This document shows positions 48,789 through 58,741 of a DNA stretch of 64,000 nt, piece after piece; within the stretch, counting starts at the first letter, position 1, and the number at the start of each line of letters is the position of its first letter. Position numbers and translations under genes: made by a program. Below the pieces are notes generated by a model. The model had not been told where the DNA came from, did not search any database, and saw nothing but the letters and a program-made list of their open reading frames with translations. This DNA comes from Psychromonas sp. CD1 (GTDB lineage Bacteria; Pseudomonadota; Gammaproteobacteria; Enterobacterales; Psychromonadaceae), in assembly GCF_002239585.1 (NCBI RefSeq), contig NZ_NDFH01000002.1, forward strand, positions 124,001 through 188,000, given 5' to 3'.

Positions 48789-49532
48789 ATGATCTCTAAA
48801 AATCAGTTAAAACTCATTAAAAGTTTGGAACAAAAAAAACAACGTAAAAAACAAGGTTTATTTATAATTCAAGGTGAAAAGAATGTCGCAGAGCTATTAC
48901 GCTCTGATTTCATTATCCAACAAATTTTTGCAACAGCGACTTTCATCAATAAAAATAATACGCTGTTATCGACGTTACAACTTGTTCCTTTATGTACAGA
49001 AGTGAGTGAAGATGACTTAAAAAAAATGGGCACATTAGTCTCAAATAATAGCGTGTTGGTCGTAGCAAAGTGTAAAACAACGACACTGCCAGATATTGCT
49101 CCTCAGGAATTGATCTTAGTGTTAGATAAAGTGGGCGATCCTGGAAATTTAGGGACAATTATTCGTGTTGCAGATTGGTATGGGGTTAAAAATATTGTAT
49201 GTAGTCCTGATTGTGCCGATTTCTACAACCCTAAAGTGATCGCCGCGAGCATGGGCTCTTTTGCACGAATGAGTGTCAGTCATGTTAATTTAGTCGAGTA
49301 TTTGTCTCTGCAGGATGCACCTATTTTTGGTGCGTATTTAGAAGGACATAATTTACATAAATACGTGTTACCAGAGAAAGCTTTTATTGTAATGGGTAGT
49401 GAATCGCATGGAATTTCAGAAGCGTTACAGCATTTAATAACAGATAAAATTACGATCCCTAATTTTGGTGGTGCAGAGTCGCTTAATGTTGCGATGGCAA
49501 CGGGCATTATTTTAGATAATTTTAAGCGTTAA
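48789..49532 (+). CDS. SpoU (TrmH) family RNA 2'-O-methyltransferase
   Basis: The 247-residue protein has a SpoU substrate-binding N-terminal domain (SKNQLKLIKSLEQKKQRKKQ, FIIQGEKNVAELL) and the SPOUT domain with three motifs: DKVGDPGNLGTIIRVADW (with Asn-Arg), IVMGSESHGIS and IPNFGGAESLNVAMATGI. This plan methylates a ribose in rRNA or tRNA using SAM. The target is not clear; it resembles RlmB/TsnR-like proteins. It starts 9 bases after rimI and its 3' end overlaps convergent sprT by 21 bases. Confidence 0.87.
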   Translation: MISKNQLKLIKSLEQKKQRKKQGLFIIQGEKNVAELLRSDFIIQQIFATATFINKNNTLLSTLQLVPLCTEVSEDDLKKMGTLVSNNSVLVVAKCKTTTLPDIAPQELILVLDKVGDPGNLGTIIRVADWYGVKNIVCSPDCADFYNPKVIAASMGSFARMSVSHVNLVEYLSLQDAPIFGAYLEGHNLHKYVLPEKAFIVMGSESHGISEALQHLITDKITIPNFGGAESLNVAMATGIILDNFKR

Positions 49533-50000
49533 TTCACTTTGACACTTTTTACAGCGGTATTGAACACCTTTTAATACTTTATTATGTCGACGTATAGTTA
49601 AAGGGTGCTCGGTACATAAGCAATGATATAAAAACAATTTCCCTTGTACATTTTTAGTGTCCATGGAATGTGTTGTTTTGGCGTTAAGTGTGAAGACTTT
49701 TTGCATTATTTTTTGCCACTCTTTACCATGTGGACGTACCTTACCATACAGAGAAAAGGTAATTAGGTGAGCAACTTCATGTGCAACTATTTGTTGTATA
49801 AATTCATCTTTATTTTGGCAATATAAAATAGGATTAAAACGGAGCATATTACGTTGCAAATGAGCGGTCGCAGCCACTTTTCCGCGTTGGTCAAATTGAT
49901 AGATCGGACGTTTAAAAGGTCGATTAAAAAAGCACTCTGCATCGATGAAACAATCTTCACCTTTTTGCATAAGTACTTTTTTATCTTCTTCTGAGAGCAT
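49512..50000 (-). CDS. sprT: SprT family zinc metalloprotease-like protein
   Basis: The 162-residue protein has a zinc HExxH site (HEVAH, His74, Glu75, His78) in the SprT-like domain and a C-terminal zinc ribbon (HCLCTEH and YRCKKCQSEL). In E. coli sprT lies near metK, as here (8-base gap to metK stop). Bacterial SprT function is not settled; eukaryotic relatives (SPRTN) cleave DNA-protein crosslinks. Its 3' end overlaps the SpoU methyltransferase gene on the other strand. Confidence 0.92.
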   Translation of the reverse strand: MLSEEDKKVLMQKGEDCFIDAECFFNRPFKRPIYQFDQRGKVAATAHLQRNMLRFNPILYCQNKDEFIQQIVAHEVAHLITFSLYGKVRPHGKEWQKIMQKVFTLNAKTTHSMDTKNVQGKLFLYHCLCTEHPLTIRRHNKVLKGVQYRCKKCQSELTLKII

Positions 50001-50008
50001 TCTTTAAA

Positions 50009-51157
50009 TTAGAAAACGTCAGATTTTAACGTTTCAACTTTATCTAAAGCTTCCCAAGGAAACTCTTCACGACCAAAGTGGCCGTATGCTGCGGTAGAAA
50101 GGTAAATCGGTTGAATTAAGTCTAACATTTGAATTAGACCGTAAGGGCGAAGATCAAAGTGTTTACGGATCAATTCAATAATACGATCTTTAGGAATTTT
50201 TTCGGTTCCGAAGGTCTCAACGCTGATGGATATAGGCTCTGCTATACCGATAGCATAAGAAATTTGAATTTCACAACGATCGGCGAAACCTGCAGCGACT
50301 AAATTCTTCGCAACATATCGTGCAGCATAAGCCGCACTACGATCTACTTTCGATGGATCTTTACCCGAGAATGCACCGCCACCGTGACGAGCTGTACCAC
50401 CGTAGGTGTCAACAATGATTTTACGACCGGTTAAACCACAGTCACCAACGGGTCCACCGATAACAAAACGACCGGTTGGATTTATAAAGAATTTAGTGTG
50501 TTTAGACAGTAATTCAGCAGGGAGTACGGGTTTGATTATCTCTTCCATAACCGCTTCAACAAGATCATGGTGCGCTATCTCTTCAGAATGTTGAGTAGAT
50601 AGAACCACCGCGTCAATACCGACAATGACGCCTTTTTCATACGCAAAAGTGACTTGGCTTTTTGCATCGGGGCGTAACCAATTTAATTTTCCACTTTTAC
50701 GAACCTCTGCTTGTCGTTTTACTAAGCGATGTGCATAAGTAATCGGCGCTGGCATGTATACTTCCGTTTCATTGCTTGCATAACCAAACATTAAACCTTG
50801 ATCGCCCGCCCCTTGTTCATGTGGGTCTTCGCGATCAACGCCTTGGTTGATGTCTGGAGATTGTTTACCAATTACATTTAAGATGGCGCATGAATCTGCA
50901 TCAAAGCCCATTTCAGAGCTGGTATAACCGATTTCACGTATGGTGTCTCGGGTAATTTGTTCGATATCTACCCATGCATCGGTAGTTATCTCTCCACCCA
51001 CCATCACCATACCGGTTTTAACATAAGTTTCACACGCAACTCGTGCTTTTTTATCTTGCTTTAAAATAGCATCAAGTACCGCATCAGAGATTTGATCGGC
51101 AATTTTATCTGGATGACCTTCAGATACAGATTCTGAAGTGAATAAGTCACGTGACAT
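50009..51157 (-). CDS. metK: S-adenosylmethionine synthetase
   Basis: MetK makes S-adenosylmethionine from methionine and ATP. The 382-residue product has [22 protein letters not shown] type N-terminus, the [12 protein letters not shown] signature, [21 protein letters not shown] and [18 protein letters not shown]. Length is standard. An AAGGA ribosome site precedes it. Tandem MetJ-like octamers lie 35-58 bases upstream, suggesting methionine repression. Confidence 0.98.
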   Translation of the reverse strand: MSRDLFTSESVSEGHPDKIADQISDAVLDAILKQDKKARVACETYVKTGMVMVGGEITTDAWVDIEQITRDTIREIGYTSSEMGFDADSCAILNVIGKQSPDINQGVDREDPHEQGAGDQGLMFGYASNETEVYMPAPITYAHRLVKRQAEVRKSGKLNWLRPDAKSQVTFAYEKGVIVGIDAVVLSTQHSEEIAHHDLVEAVMEEIIKPVLPAELLSKHTKFFINPTGRFVIGGPVGDCGLTGRKIIVDTYGGTARHGGGAFSGKDPSKVDRSAAYAARYVAKNLVAAGFADRCEIQISYAIGIAEPISISVETFGTEKIPKDRIIELIRKHFDLRPYGLIQMLDLIQPIYLSTAAYGHFGREEFPWEALDKVETLKSDVF

Positions 51158-51191
51158 GTGAATTCCTTGAATAGTGAACTAAAATATATTT

Positions 51192-51215
51192 AGATGTTCT
51201 TACATCTAGATGGCT
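51192..51215. promoter_or_regulatory. Possible tandem MetJ operator (met boxes) upstream of metK
   Basis: Three adjacent octamers, AGATGTTC, TTACATCT and AGATGGCT, match the met box AGACGTCT at 5, 5 and 6 of 8 positions and include the palindrome TAGATGT/ACATCTA. Tandem 8-bp spacing is the MetJ pattern. No metJ is in the window to support it. Confidence 0.45.
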
Positions 51216-51264
51216 ATAGTACATCTGTTACACAAAAAAAGGTAATCTTTTACCGGGCCAGAAG

Positions 51265-52176
51265 TTGAAAATGCTAATTAATGCTAAAAACAAATTATTA
51301 GTATTAAAAGTTATTATTGATAATGCTAACATTCTGACCTTTACGTTTAATGAGGGTGAATATCTTGCGCAATTAGAGACGAAAAAAGGTGTATGGGCGC
51401 ATAGTTTATATCAAGGTGCTATTTCCGGTAGTTTCTATATCAATGCCATAAATGCGGGTTTATCAGCCGGTCAAATACAGCAAATATCGAATGTATTACA
51501 AGAAAAAATTGATTTTAATCGGCAGTTACGCTCCGGGGATAGTTTTAAAGTTCTTATTGCTAAAAATTATATAAATGGTGAGTATAGTTTTGATAGTGAA
51601 GTTTTGGCTATCGTACTTAAAACTCGATCTAAAACATACACCGCTTTTTTAAGCGAAGATGGTCGTTATTATGATGATGATGGTTTTGGCTTGAGTAAGG
51701 CTTATCGTCGTCTGCCTGTTGATGGAAATCCTCGTATTAGTTCGCCTTTTAATTTAAAACGCTTACACCCTATAACCCACCGAATAAGCCCTCATTTAGG
51801 TACTGATTTAGCCGTTATAGTTGGAACCAAAGTTTATGCTATTGCGGATGGTGTTGTTGTTCGTGCGGGTTATCATCCGGCTGCGGGAAATTATGTGGTG
51901 ATCAAGCATAGTCGTAAATACACAACTCGAGTATTACATTTAAGTAAAATATTAGTACGTAGAGGACAACGAGTTGAAATGGGCGATTTAATTGCTAAGT
52001 CGGGTAATACAGGACGTTCTACAGGGCCTCACTTACATTATGAATTTCAAATTTATGGTCGTGCGGTTAATGCAATGAATGTACATTTACCGTCATCAAA
52101 AAGCGTTCTTGCAAAAGATAGAAAAGCTTTTAATCTACGTAGAGATCAATATTTAAAAGAGATGCAGGAAATATAA
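51265..52176 (+). pseudogene. MepM/M23 family murein endopeptidase, 5'-truncated
   Basis: The product (TTG at 51265 or ATG at 51271) matches only the C-terminal two thirds of MepM (440 residues in E. coli). The LytM core is intact: SPHLGTDLA (His, Asp) and GPHLHYEF (His-x-His), plus GAISGSFYINAINAGLS and DFNRQLRSGDSF. Signal anchor and most of the LysM domain are missing. In frame upstream of the start, from 51220, lies TKKGNLLPGQKL, a LysM end, cut off by a stop at 51217 beside metK. Without a signal peptide it would be cytoplasmic, so I call a probable 5'-truncated pseudogene; a functional short protein is not excluded. Confidence 0.7.
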
Positions 52177-52489
52177 TCTTTAATCGGGTTTTATTATTGA
52201 ATCTGCCATACATAAAGATCGTATTTAAAGGTTATATTAATTTTAAGTACGATCTTTATGGGAGCAGATACTTGCTGAGATAAGAGGATAAAGCGTTTAT
52301 TAATTTACATTGATAAAGAGAAATCAAAGACTCGTGCCGTTTCTAGTGCGTTGAAGCTTGATATAGTTAACTATCAAGTTGTTGATATTTTAGGGCTTTG
52401 TTCTCAACAAGTAATTTAAATTACGTGCTATGGCATATACTTTCAGTAAAGTAATCAAGACATATTAAAGGTTACTGAAAGTATATTTA
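52177..52489. other. 313-base intergenic region with two long-loop hairpins
   Basis: CATAAAGATCGTA (52211-52223) pairs with TACGATCTTTATG (52248-52260), and TATACTTTCAGTAA (52436-52449) with TTACTGAAAGTATA (52472-52485). The second lies directly after the rsd stop. Neither has a clear T-run. A 40-codon open stretch between them on the + strand has no start codon or recognisable homology. Confidence 0.6.
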
Positions 52490-52963
52490 TTAAGCAAGAG
52501 TATTGTGTAGCATAACAACACTGAGTAGTTGATCTTCTCGTTCAAAACGTTCTTCCATAAGCTGACCTAATTCTGATAAATCTTTATCAAAGTCTAGTAA
52601 GGCCGCATCCGTGGCATTTTCTGAATATTTATCATTAAAATTAAGTGCTGTATCGGTGGTCGTTGTAATGCGTGAGTATAATTCTTGTGCAATTTTAAGG
52701 TTTTCTTTTCCATCGAGTTTACATTTTAATATAATCTGCTCATAAATACCAAAGTGACCCGTTGATGCATATTCTAAAAGGGTTTGACAAAAGATTGTCA
52801 TTTCTTTTTGGCTCGGTAGTTCACGTTTTTTTTGTTGGGCGGGGGATGTGCCTGCAAGTTGACAGTATAAAACAACTAACTTTTGGCGTTTAGCGAGCCA
52901 ACTATCAATAACATTCAGTGTTCCACCCCATTCTTCTCTTGCTTTATTTATGTTTTCTAACAT
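52490..52963 (-). CDS. rsd: Anti-sigma-70 factor Rsd (regulator of sigma D)
   Basis: Rsd (Rsd/AlgQ family) binds sigma-70 region 4 in stationary phase and favours alternative sigma factors. The start at 52963 gives MLENINKAREEWGG with a GGGAG ribosome site; the frame opens 38 codons further but overlaps nudC leader and lacks homology. Family features: WLAKRQKLVVLYCQL, FCQTLLEYASTGHFGIYEQ, LDFDKDLSELGQLMEERFEREDQLL. At 157 residues it matches E. coli length. It diverges from nudC as in E. coli. Confidence 0.93.
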   Translation of the reverse strand: MLENINKAREEWGGTLNVIDSWLAKRQKLVVLYCQLAGTSPAQQKKRELPSQKEMTIFCQTLLEYASTGHFGIYEQIILKCKLDGKENLKIAQELYSRITTTTDTALNFNDKYSENATDAALLDFDKDLSELGQLMEERFEREDQLLSVVMLHNTLA

Positions 52964-53102
52964 ATTTGCTCCCGTATTATTGTTTTTATTTATATCAAAA
53001 CTAAATAAAAAAAGTGCAGTCGTCAACTTGAATTTGAGTTTAAGGGGTATCTTCATGTATAACTGTGAGCTAAGCAAAAAACATCAACCAGAAGGATCTC
53101 AA

Positions 53103-53921
53103 ATGAGTGAACCAAAAAACAGAATCGAAGAGCAGGGTCGTGCGTGGTGGTTTCTTATTGCGCATCAAAAGATACTCATACAGGATAATAGTGACATGGT
53201 TCCTTATGCGAGAATAAGTGCGTTGAATTTACCTATTGAGATACTCGCCAATAAAATAAAAATTGGAGAATATCAATCTCACCCTTGTTATCTGATTGAA
53301 GGCGTCGATGCCTCAATTATTGATTTTGGATCCTATGAAGATGCACATATTTTATTGGGCAAAGTGGACAGTGATTTATTTAATATGGTAGGCCGAGCAC
53401 TACAAGTTTCTTTATTTTACCAAACTCACCAATATTGTGGTCAATGCGGGGAAAAAACGTACCGCATAGAAGAGGAAATAGCCTGCCAATGTGAACAATG
53501 TTTGCATCGTTCTTATCCGCGTATTTCGCCATGTATCATTGTCGCTATTCGTAAGAAAAATGAGATATTATTAGCGTTACATCAACGACATTATAAAAAT
53601 AATGATGCGATTTATACTGTGCTCGCGGGCTTTGCTGAGGCGGGCGAAACATTAGAAAACTGCTTAAAACGTGAAGTTTATGAAGAGGTGGGCATCAAAG
53701 TAAAAAACATTCGTTATATACGTAGTCAGCCATGGCCTTTTCCACACTCGCTAATGATGGCGTATATTGCTGAGTATGATTCAGGCGATATTTGTATCGA
53801 TAAAAATGAAATATATAGCGCGGCTTGGTATCACATCGACAACTTACCGGTATTGCCGAATAAAGGTACGGTTGCTAGAGAATTAATTCACCAAGTATCG
53901 GTAGAGTGTGCTTCTTGCTAA
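53103..53921 (+). CDS. nudC: NAD-capped RNA hydrolase / NADH pyrophosphatase NudC
   Basis: NudC hydrolyses NADH and removes NAD caps from RNA. The 272-residue product has the zinc-binding part YCGQCGEKTYRIEEEIACQC, a Nudix box GFAEAGETLENCLKREVYEEVGI-type (Gly, Glu, REVYEEVGI) and the NudC-specific SQPWPFPHS. The start at 53103 has an AGAAGGA ribosome site and matches family N-termini; 53055 is an in-frame alternative with AAGGGG. It is followed by hemE after 46 bases, as in E. coli. Confidence 0.95.
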   Translation: MSEPKNRIEEQGRAWWFLIAHQKILIQDNSDMVPYARISALNLPIEILANKIKIGEYQSHPCYLIEGVDASIIDFGSYEDAHILLGKVDSDLFNMVGRALQVSLFYQTHQYCGQCGEKTYRIEEEIACQCEQCLHRSYPRISPCIIVAIRKKNEILLALHQRHYKNNDAIYTVLAGFAEAGETLENCLKREVYEEVGIKVKNIRYIRSQPWPFPHSLMMAYIAEYDSGDICIDKNEIYSAAWYHIDNLPVLPNKGTVARELIHQVSVECASC

Positions 53922-53967
53922 TATTTAAGTTAGCATATGTATCAATCGAATAATGGGATAAAAAAGA

Positions 53968-55035
53968 ATGACTGAATTAAAAAATGATCGTTATATTCGT
54001 GCCTTACTAAAGCAAGAAGTAGATAAAACACCTGTATGGATGATGCGACAAGCGGGACGATATTTACCTGAGTATAAAGAAATCCGTGCACAAGCAGGAG
54101 ACTTTATGTCTCTTTGTCGTAATGCTGATCTCGCGTGTGAAGTAACCATGCAACCGTTACGTCGATTTGATCTTGATGCCGCAATTCTATTTTCGGATAT
54201 TTTAACGATTCCCGATGCAATGGGTCTTGGGCTTTATTTTGAAAATGGTGAGGGCCCTAAGTTCGAACGGCCTATATGTTGTAAAAAAGATGTTGATAAC
54301 TTGATAATGCCTGATCCAGAAGTTGAGTTACAATATGTGATGAATGCTGTTCGTCGTATTAAAAAAGAGCTAAATGGCTCCGTACCTCTTATTGGTTTCT
54401 CGGGGAGTCCATGGACCTTAGCAACGTATATGGTTGAAGGTGGTACATCGAAAGCATTCACTAAAATAAAAAAAATGGCATTTGCTGATGGAGAAATCCT
54501 ACATGCATTACTGGATAAATTATCTGAGAGTGTCATTCAATATTTGAATGCGCAAATTGAAGCTGGTGCACAATCCGTTATGATTTTTGATACATGGGGT
54601 GGAGTGTTATCTCCTCGTGATTATGAGCTTTTTTCACTGCAATATATGCATAAAATAGTCGATGGGCTACATCGTACTTATGCGGGTAAAAAAGTGCCTG
54701 TGACTCTTTTTACAAAAAATGGGGGGCAGTGGTTAGAAAAGATAGCTGCCACCGGTTGTGACTGTATTGGTTTAGATTGGACCATTGATATAGCTAGTGC
54801 GAAAGAACGCGTGGGCGATAAAGTTGCATTACAAGGAAACATGGATCCTTCAATTTTATATGCATCAGAAACACGTATACGCCAAGAAGTTGATATTATA
54901 TTACAGGGATATGGTAAGGGTGTTGGACATGTTTTTAATTTAGGCCATGGAATTCATCTTGATGTGCCCCCTGAAAATGCCAAAATATTTGTGGATGCTG
55001 TCCATGAATTAAGTGTGCCATACCATATACGATAA
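53968..55035 (+). CDS. hemE: Uroporphyrinogen decarboxylase
   Basis: HemE converts uroporphyrinogen III to coproporphyrinogen III in heme synthesis. The 355-residue product shows the signatures [17 protein letters not shown] and [18 protein letters not shown], the catalytic Asp in [15 protein letters not shown], and LGHGI near the end. Length is standard. It follows nudC in a probable operon. Confidence 0.98.
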   Translation: MTELKNDRYIRALLKQEVDKTPVWMMRQAGRYLPEYKEIRAQAGDFMSLCRNADLACEVTMQPLRRFDLDAAILFSDILTIPDAMGLGLYFENGEGPKFERPICCKKDVDNLIMPDPEVELQYVMNAVRRIKKELNGSVPLIGFSGSPWTLATYMVEGGTSKAFTKIKKMAFADGEILHALLDKLSESVIQYLNAQIEAGAQSVMIFDTWGGVLSPRDYELFSLQYMHKIVDGLHRTYAGKKVPVTLFTKNGGQWLEKIAATGCDCIGLDWTIDIASAKERVGDKVALQGNMDPSILYASETRIRQEVDIILQGYGKGVGHVFNLGHGIHLDVPPENAKIFVDAVHELSVPYHIR

Positions 55036-55084
55036 AATGAAATAATTTTTTGTTTTATCGTCTTTATAACGAAATCTATCCAAT

Positions 55085-55167
55085 GCTCGTTGTGCTCTCG
55101 GGAGGGAGCGAGCAAGTTATATCTGTATTACATGAGTTCAAAGCAGCCCTCTTTGGGTTGTTGCTCG
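55085..55167 (+). promoter_or_regulatory. Structured purH leader with alternative pairings
   Basis: CGAGC at 55109-55113 can pair with GCTCG at 55085-55089 or, as CGAGCAA (55109-55115), with TTGCTCG at 55161-55167. Inside the second stem a hairpin CAGCCC (55144-55149) / GGGTTG (55155-55160) is possible. The pairings exclude each other and lie just ahead of the purH ribosome site. No known riboswitch class was recognised. Confidence 0.35.
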
Positions 55168-55198
55168 AGATTTATTTAACCGAGGAATGTGTAAGAAA

Positions 55199-56791
55199 AT
55201 GGAAAATAGCCAACCAATTAAACGCGTGATAATTAGTGTTTCTGATAAAACTGGTATCATCGAGTTTGCGCGTGAATTAACGGAAAGAGGTGTTGCTATC
55301 TTATCAACAGGAGGCACTTGCCAGCTACTGTGTGATAATGGAATTAAAGTGACAGAAGTCTCTGACTATACCGGATATCCTGAAATGATGGACGGACGTG
55401 TCAAAACATTACATCCCAAAATTCATGGCGGCATTTTAGCTCGTCGCGGTATTGATGAGGCTATCATGCGTGACAACGCAATTGATGCGATTGATATGGT
55501 CGTCGTTAATTTGTATCCTTTTGCAGCAACGGTGGCAGATCCAAATTGTACATTAGAAGACGCAATCGAAAACATCGATATAGGTGGGCCGACGATGTTA
55601 CGTGCAGCTGCAAAAAACCATAAAGATGTCACGGTTATTGTTAATGCAAGTGATTATGCACGTGTACTTCAAGAGATGGATAAAAATGACGGGCATTTAG
55701 TTTACCGCACACGTTTTGATTTGGCGATTGTGGCGTATGAGCACTGTGCACAATATGATGGCATGATTGCAAATTATTTCGGTAGTATGGTTCCAAGTTA
55801 TGGTGAAAATAAAGAGGGTGATGCTGAGTCTATTTTCCCTCGTACTTTCAACATGCAATTTCAGAAAAAACAAGATATGCGTTATGGCGAAAATGCACAT
55901 CAAAAAGCCGCTTTTTATATTGAGCATGATCTGCAAGATGCATCTGTTTCTACGGCGAAGCAATTACAAGGCAAAGCACTTTCTTATAATAACATTGCAG
56001 ATACGGATGCTGCATTATCTTGTGTTAAAGAATTTTCAGAACCAGCTTGTGTGATAGTAAAACATGCGAATCCTTGTGGTGTTGCGATGGCTAATTCTAT
56101 TTTAGAAGCCTATGAAGGTGCTTATAAAACCGATCCAACTTCTGCTTTTGGTGGCATTATTGCCTTTAATCGAGAGTTAGATGCTGATACGGCTGAAGCG
56201 ATTGTATCGCGTCAATTTGTAGAAGTAATTATTGCTCCCAAAATAAGCCCAGAAGCAGCTCAAATTGTGGCTGCTAAAAAGAACTTACGTTTACTTGAAT
56301 GCGGGCAACTGAGTAAGCCGAGTGTTGATTTTGATTTTAAACGTGTGAACGGTGGTTTATTAGTACAAGAGCGAGATCTTGGTATGGTAGGTCGTGCTGA
56401 TTTACGTGTTGTGTCTAAACGTCAACCAACTGAGGCTGAGTTTGCGGACTTGTTATTTAGTTGGAAAGTGGCTAAATACGTAAAATCTAATGCCATTGTT
56501 TATGTTAAGAAAAATGCGACAATTGGTGTAGGTGCTGGGCAAATGAGTCGTGTGTACAGTGCAAAAATCGCAGGAATTAAAGCGTCGGATGAAAACTTAG
56601 AAGTCGCAGGATCTGTGATGGCATCGGATGCGTTTTTTCCATTCAGAGATGGCATTGATGCGGCGGCTAAAGCCGGCATATCTTGTGTTATTCAACCTGG
56701 TGGCTCTATACGAGATGCTGAAATCATCGCTGCTGCGGATGAACATAATATGGCGATGGTCTTTACAGATATGCGCCATTTCCGTCATTAA
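55199..56791 (+). CDS. purH: Bifunctional AICAR formyltransferase / IMP cyclohydrolase
   Basis: PurH performs the last two steps to IMP. The N-terminal cyclohydrolase part has [40 protein letters not shown] and [15 protein letters not shown]; the C-terminal transformylase part has [19 protein letters not shown] and [13 protein letters not shown] choose the ATG at 55199 (530 residues, aligns with E. coli); an ATG at 55187 is in frame but sits almost on the GAGGA ribosome site. It is followed by purD, as in E. coli. Confidence 0.97.
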   Translation: MENSQPIKRVIISVSDKTGIIEFARELTERGVAILSTGGTCQLLCDNGIKVTEVSDYTGYPEMMDGRVKTLHPKIHGGILARRGIDEAIMRDNAIDAIDMVVVNLYPFAATVADPNCTLEDAIENIDIGGPTMLRAAAKNHKDVTVIVNASDYARVLQEMDKNDGHLVYRTRFDLAIVAYEHCAQYDGMIANYFGSMVPSYGENKEGDAESIFPRTFNMQFQKKQDMRYGENAHQKAAFYIEHDLQDASVSTAKQLQGKALSYNNIADTDAALSCVKEFSEPACVIVKHANPCGVAMANSILEAYEGAYKTDPTSAFGGIIAFNRELDADTAEAIVSRQFVEVIIAPKISPEAAQIVAAKKNLRLLECGQLSKPSVDFDFKRVNGGLLVQERDLGMVGRADLRVVSKRQPTEAEFADLLFSWKVAKYVKSNAIVYVKKNATIGVGAGQMSRVYSAKIAGIKASDENLEVAGSVMASDAFFPFRDGIDAAAKAGISCVIQPGGSIRDAEIIAAADEHNMAMVFTDMRHFRH

Positions 56792-56813
56792 TATTATTTT
56801 TATCTTGGATAAT

Positions 56814-56841
56814 ACGTGTGGATATATTGATATCTGCACGT
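56814..56841. other. Inverted repeat between purH and purD
   Basis: ACGTG/CACGT and GATAT/ATATC arms, separated by TG-TG mismatches, form a hairpin with an ATTG loop, 22 bases after the purH stop. No T-run follows, so transcription probably continues to purD. Confidence 0.5.
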
Positions 56842-56936
56842 TGCAGAATGTCAAAAATGAATAAAGTCCTCTTAGTACATCGACATTATTCCTTTTTAAT
56901 CGATAGTGAGAGAGTAACATCAGTAAAGGATTTAAT

Positions 56937-58223
56937 ATGAATATCTTAATTATTGGTAGTGGTGGGCGAGAGCATGCACTCGCTTGGAAAGTGGCTCAAA
57001 ATAAACAAGTAGAAAATGTATTCGTCGCGCCAGGTAATGCTGGAAGCGCGCAAGAAAATAAAGTTACAAATATAAATATTGATGCGCAGGATATTACGGC
57101 ATTAAAGAGCTTTGCTTTACAAAATAATATAGAACTAACAATAGTTGGATCAGAAGGTCCCTTAGTGATGGGTATTGTCGATATATTCCAGGATGCTGGT
57201 CTGGCCTGTTTTGGACCAAGTAAAGCGGCTGCGCAGCTAGAAGGCTCTAAAGCCTTTAGTAAAGACTTCTTAGCTAGACATAACATTCCAAGTGCATCTT
57301 ATAGAAACTTTACGGAAATTGCGCCTGCCTTAGCTTACGTACGCGCACAAGGGGCTCCGATTGTTATTAAGGCTGACGGCTTAGCCGCCGGGAAAGGTGT
57401 AATCGTCGCACTTACCTTAGCCGAAGCCGAAAAGGCTGTGCAAGATATGTTAGCAGGTAATGTTTTCGGGGAAGCTGGGCACCGAGTTGTTATCGAAGAG
57501 TTTTTAGAGGGTGAAGAAGTTTCTTTTATTGTGTTGGTTGATGGTAAAAACATTGTTGAGTTGGCGACAAGCCAAGATCATAAACGTGTTGGAGAGGGTG
57601 ATCTAGGGCCAAATACGGGAGGTATGGGCGCTTATTCACCGGCACCGGTGGTGACGCCTGATATGCATCAACACATTATGCAAACCGTCATTCGTCCTAC
57701 GGTCGATGGCATGGCTGCAGAAGGTAATACCTATACAGGATTTCTTTATGCTGGACTAATGATTCAAGCGGATGGCACTGCAAAAGTGATTGAATATAAT
57801 TGCCGTTTAGGCGACCCTGAAACACAACCTATTTTATTACGTATGCGTTCTGATTTAGTGGCATTATGTTTAGCGGGCGTTAATGGCGAGTTAGATGGGA
57901 TGCAAGCGCAGTTCGATGATAGAGCTGCTGTTGGTGTTGTATTGGCCGCTAAGGGTTACCCTGCTCATTATGCGAAAGGTTTATCCATATCTGCACTTCC
58001 AAAAGATAGTGATGATTTAAAAGTCTTTCATGCGGGGACGAAAAGAGGTTCTGAGCAGTTGCTCAGTGATGGAGGCCGTGTACTGTGTGCGACCGCATTA
58101 GGTATTGACGTTACACAAGCGCAAAAGAAAGCGTATGCACTTTGCCAACAGATAGATGCTCCGGATTTATTTTATCGTAATGATATAGCGTATCGTGCGG
58201 TGGCACGAGAAGCATTAAAGTAA
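56937..58223 (+). CDS. purD: Phosphoribosylamine-glycine ligase (GAR synthetase)
   Basis: PurD joins phosphoribosylamine and glycine in purine synthesis step two. The 428-residue ATP-grasp protein has MNILIIGSGGREHALAWK, PIVIKADGLAAGKGVIVA, EEFLEGEEVSFIVLVDG, GDLGPNTGGMGAYSPAPVV and YNCRLGDPETQPIL. Length is normal. It lies 145 bases after purH with a hairpin between; both end at a strong terminator facing hupA. Confidence 0.98.
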   Translation: MNILIIGSGGREHALAWKVAQNKQVENVFVAPGNAGSAQENKVTNINIDAQDITALKSFALQNNIELTIVGSEGPLVMGIVDIFQDAGLACFGPSKAAAQLEGSKAFSKDFLARHNIPSASYRNFTEIAPALAYVRAQGAPIVIKADGLAAGKGVIVALTLAEAEKAVQDMLAGNVFGEAGHRVVIEEFLEGEEVSFIVLVDGKNIVELATSQDHKRVGEGDLGPNTGGMGAYSPAPVVTPDMHQHIMQTVIRPTVDGMAAEGNTYTGFLYAGLMIQADGTAKVIEYNCRLGDPETQPILLRMRSDLVALCLAGVNGELDGMQAQFDDRAAVGVVLAAKGYPAHYAKGLSISALPKDSDDLKVFHAGTKRGSEQLLSDGGRVLCATALGIDVTQAQKKAYALCQQIDAPDLFYRNDIAYRAVAREALK

Positions 58224-58233
58224 CTGAATCAAA

Positions 58234-58274
58234 AAGCAAAAAAAATGAGCCATAAAGGCTCATTTTTTTTGCTT
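58234..58274. terminator. Strong bidirectional terminator between purD and hupA
   Basis: Perfect 18-bp arms (58234-58251 and 58257-58274) with A8/T8 tracts and GC core TGAGCC/GGCTCA around ATAAA, placed between convergent genes. Confidence 0.92.
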
Positions 58275-58290
58275 AAAACTAAAGAGATAT

Positions 58291-58566
58291 TTAGTGATTT
58301 ACTGATTCTTTTAATGCTTTGCCTGCAACAAAGGTAGGTACATTCGCCGCCTTAATTTGGATATCCTCACCAGTTTGTGGGTTTCGGCCAATACGTGCAG
58401 CTCGGTGATTTACTTTAAATGTACCAAAGCCGATTAATTGTACTGGCTCACCATCTTTTAAGCTATCGGTGATACTAGCAAGAATTTGCTCTACAGCAGC
58501 TTTAGCTTGCACTTTAGTAAGTTCTGATTTTTCTGCGATTTGTGCAACAAGTTGAGTTTTGTTCAT
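58291..58566 (-). CDS. hupA: DNA-binding protein HU-alpha
   Basis: HU is a small nucleoid protein that binds and bends DNA as a dimer. The 91-residue product has [14 protein letters not shown], the arm region [24 protein letters not shown] with the DNA-intercalating NPQTG turn, and [17 protein letters not shown]. HupA is preferred over HupB because yjaG lies upstream and the purHD operon faces it, as in E. coli. Confidence 0.96.
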   Translation of the reverse strand: MNKTQLVAQIAEKSELTKVQAKAAVEQILASITDSLKDGEPVQLIGFGTFKVNHRAARIGRNPQTGEDIQIKAANVPTFVAGKALKESVNH

Positions 58567-58741
58567 CGATATATTTCCATTATTATAAGTTATTAAATTT
58601 AGCTTTATATAAAGTAAAGACTATTAACGAATGTATTGCATATCAGCCATATAAGTAAAGGTTAAATATGTTAAATACCTTATTTATAATTATTATTTGG
58701 TTTTATTGTGTTAAAAATCACAAAAAGTATAATAAATAGTA

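Noticed and set aside
52285-52420. Small + strand gene between the truncated peptidase and rsd
   Set aside because: About 44 open codons without a start codon or ribosome site and no homology recognised.
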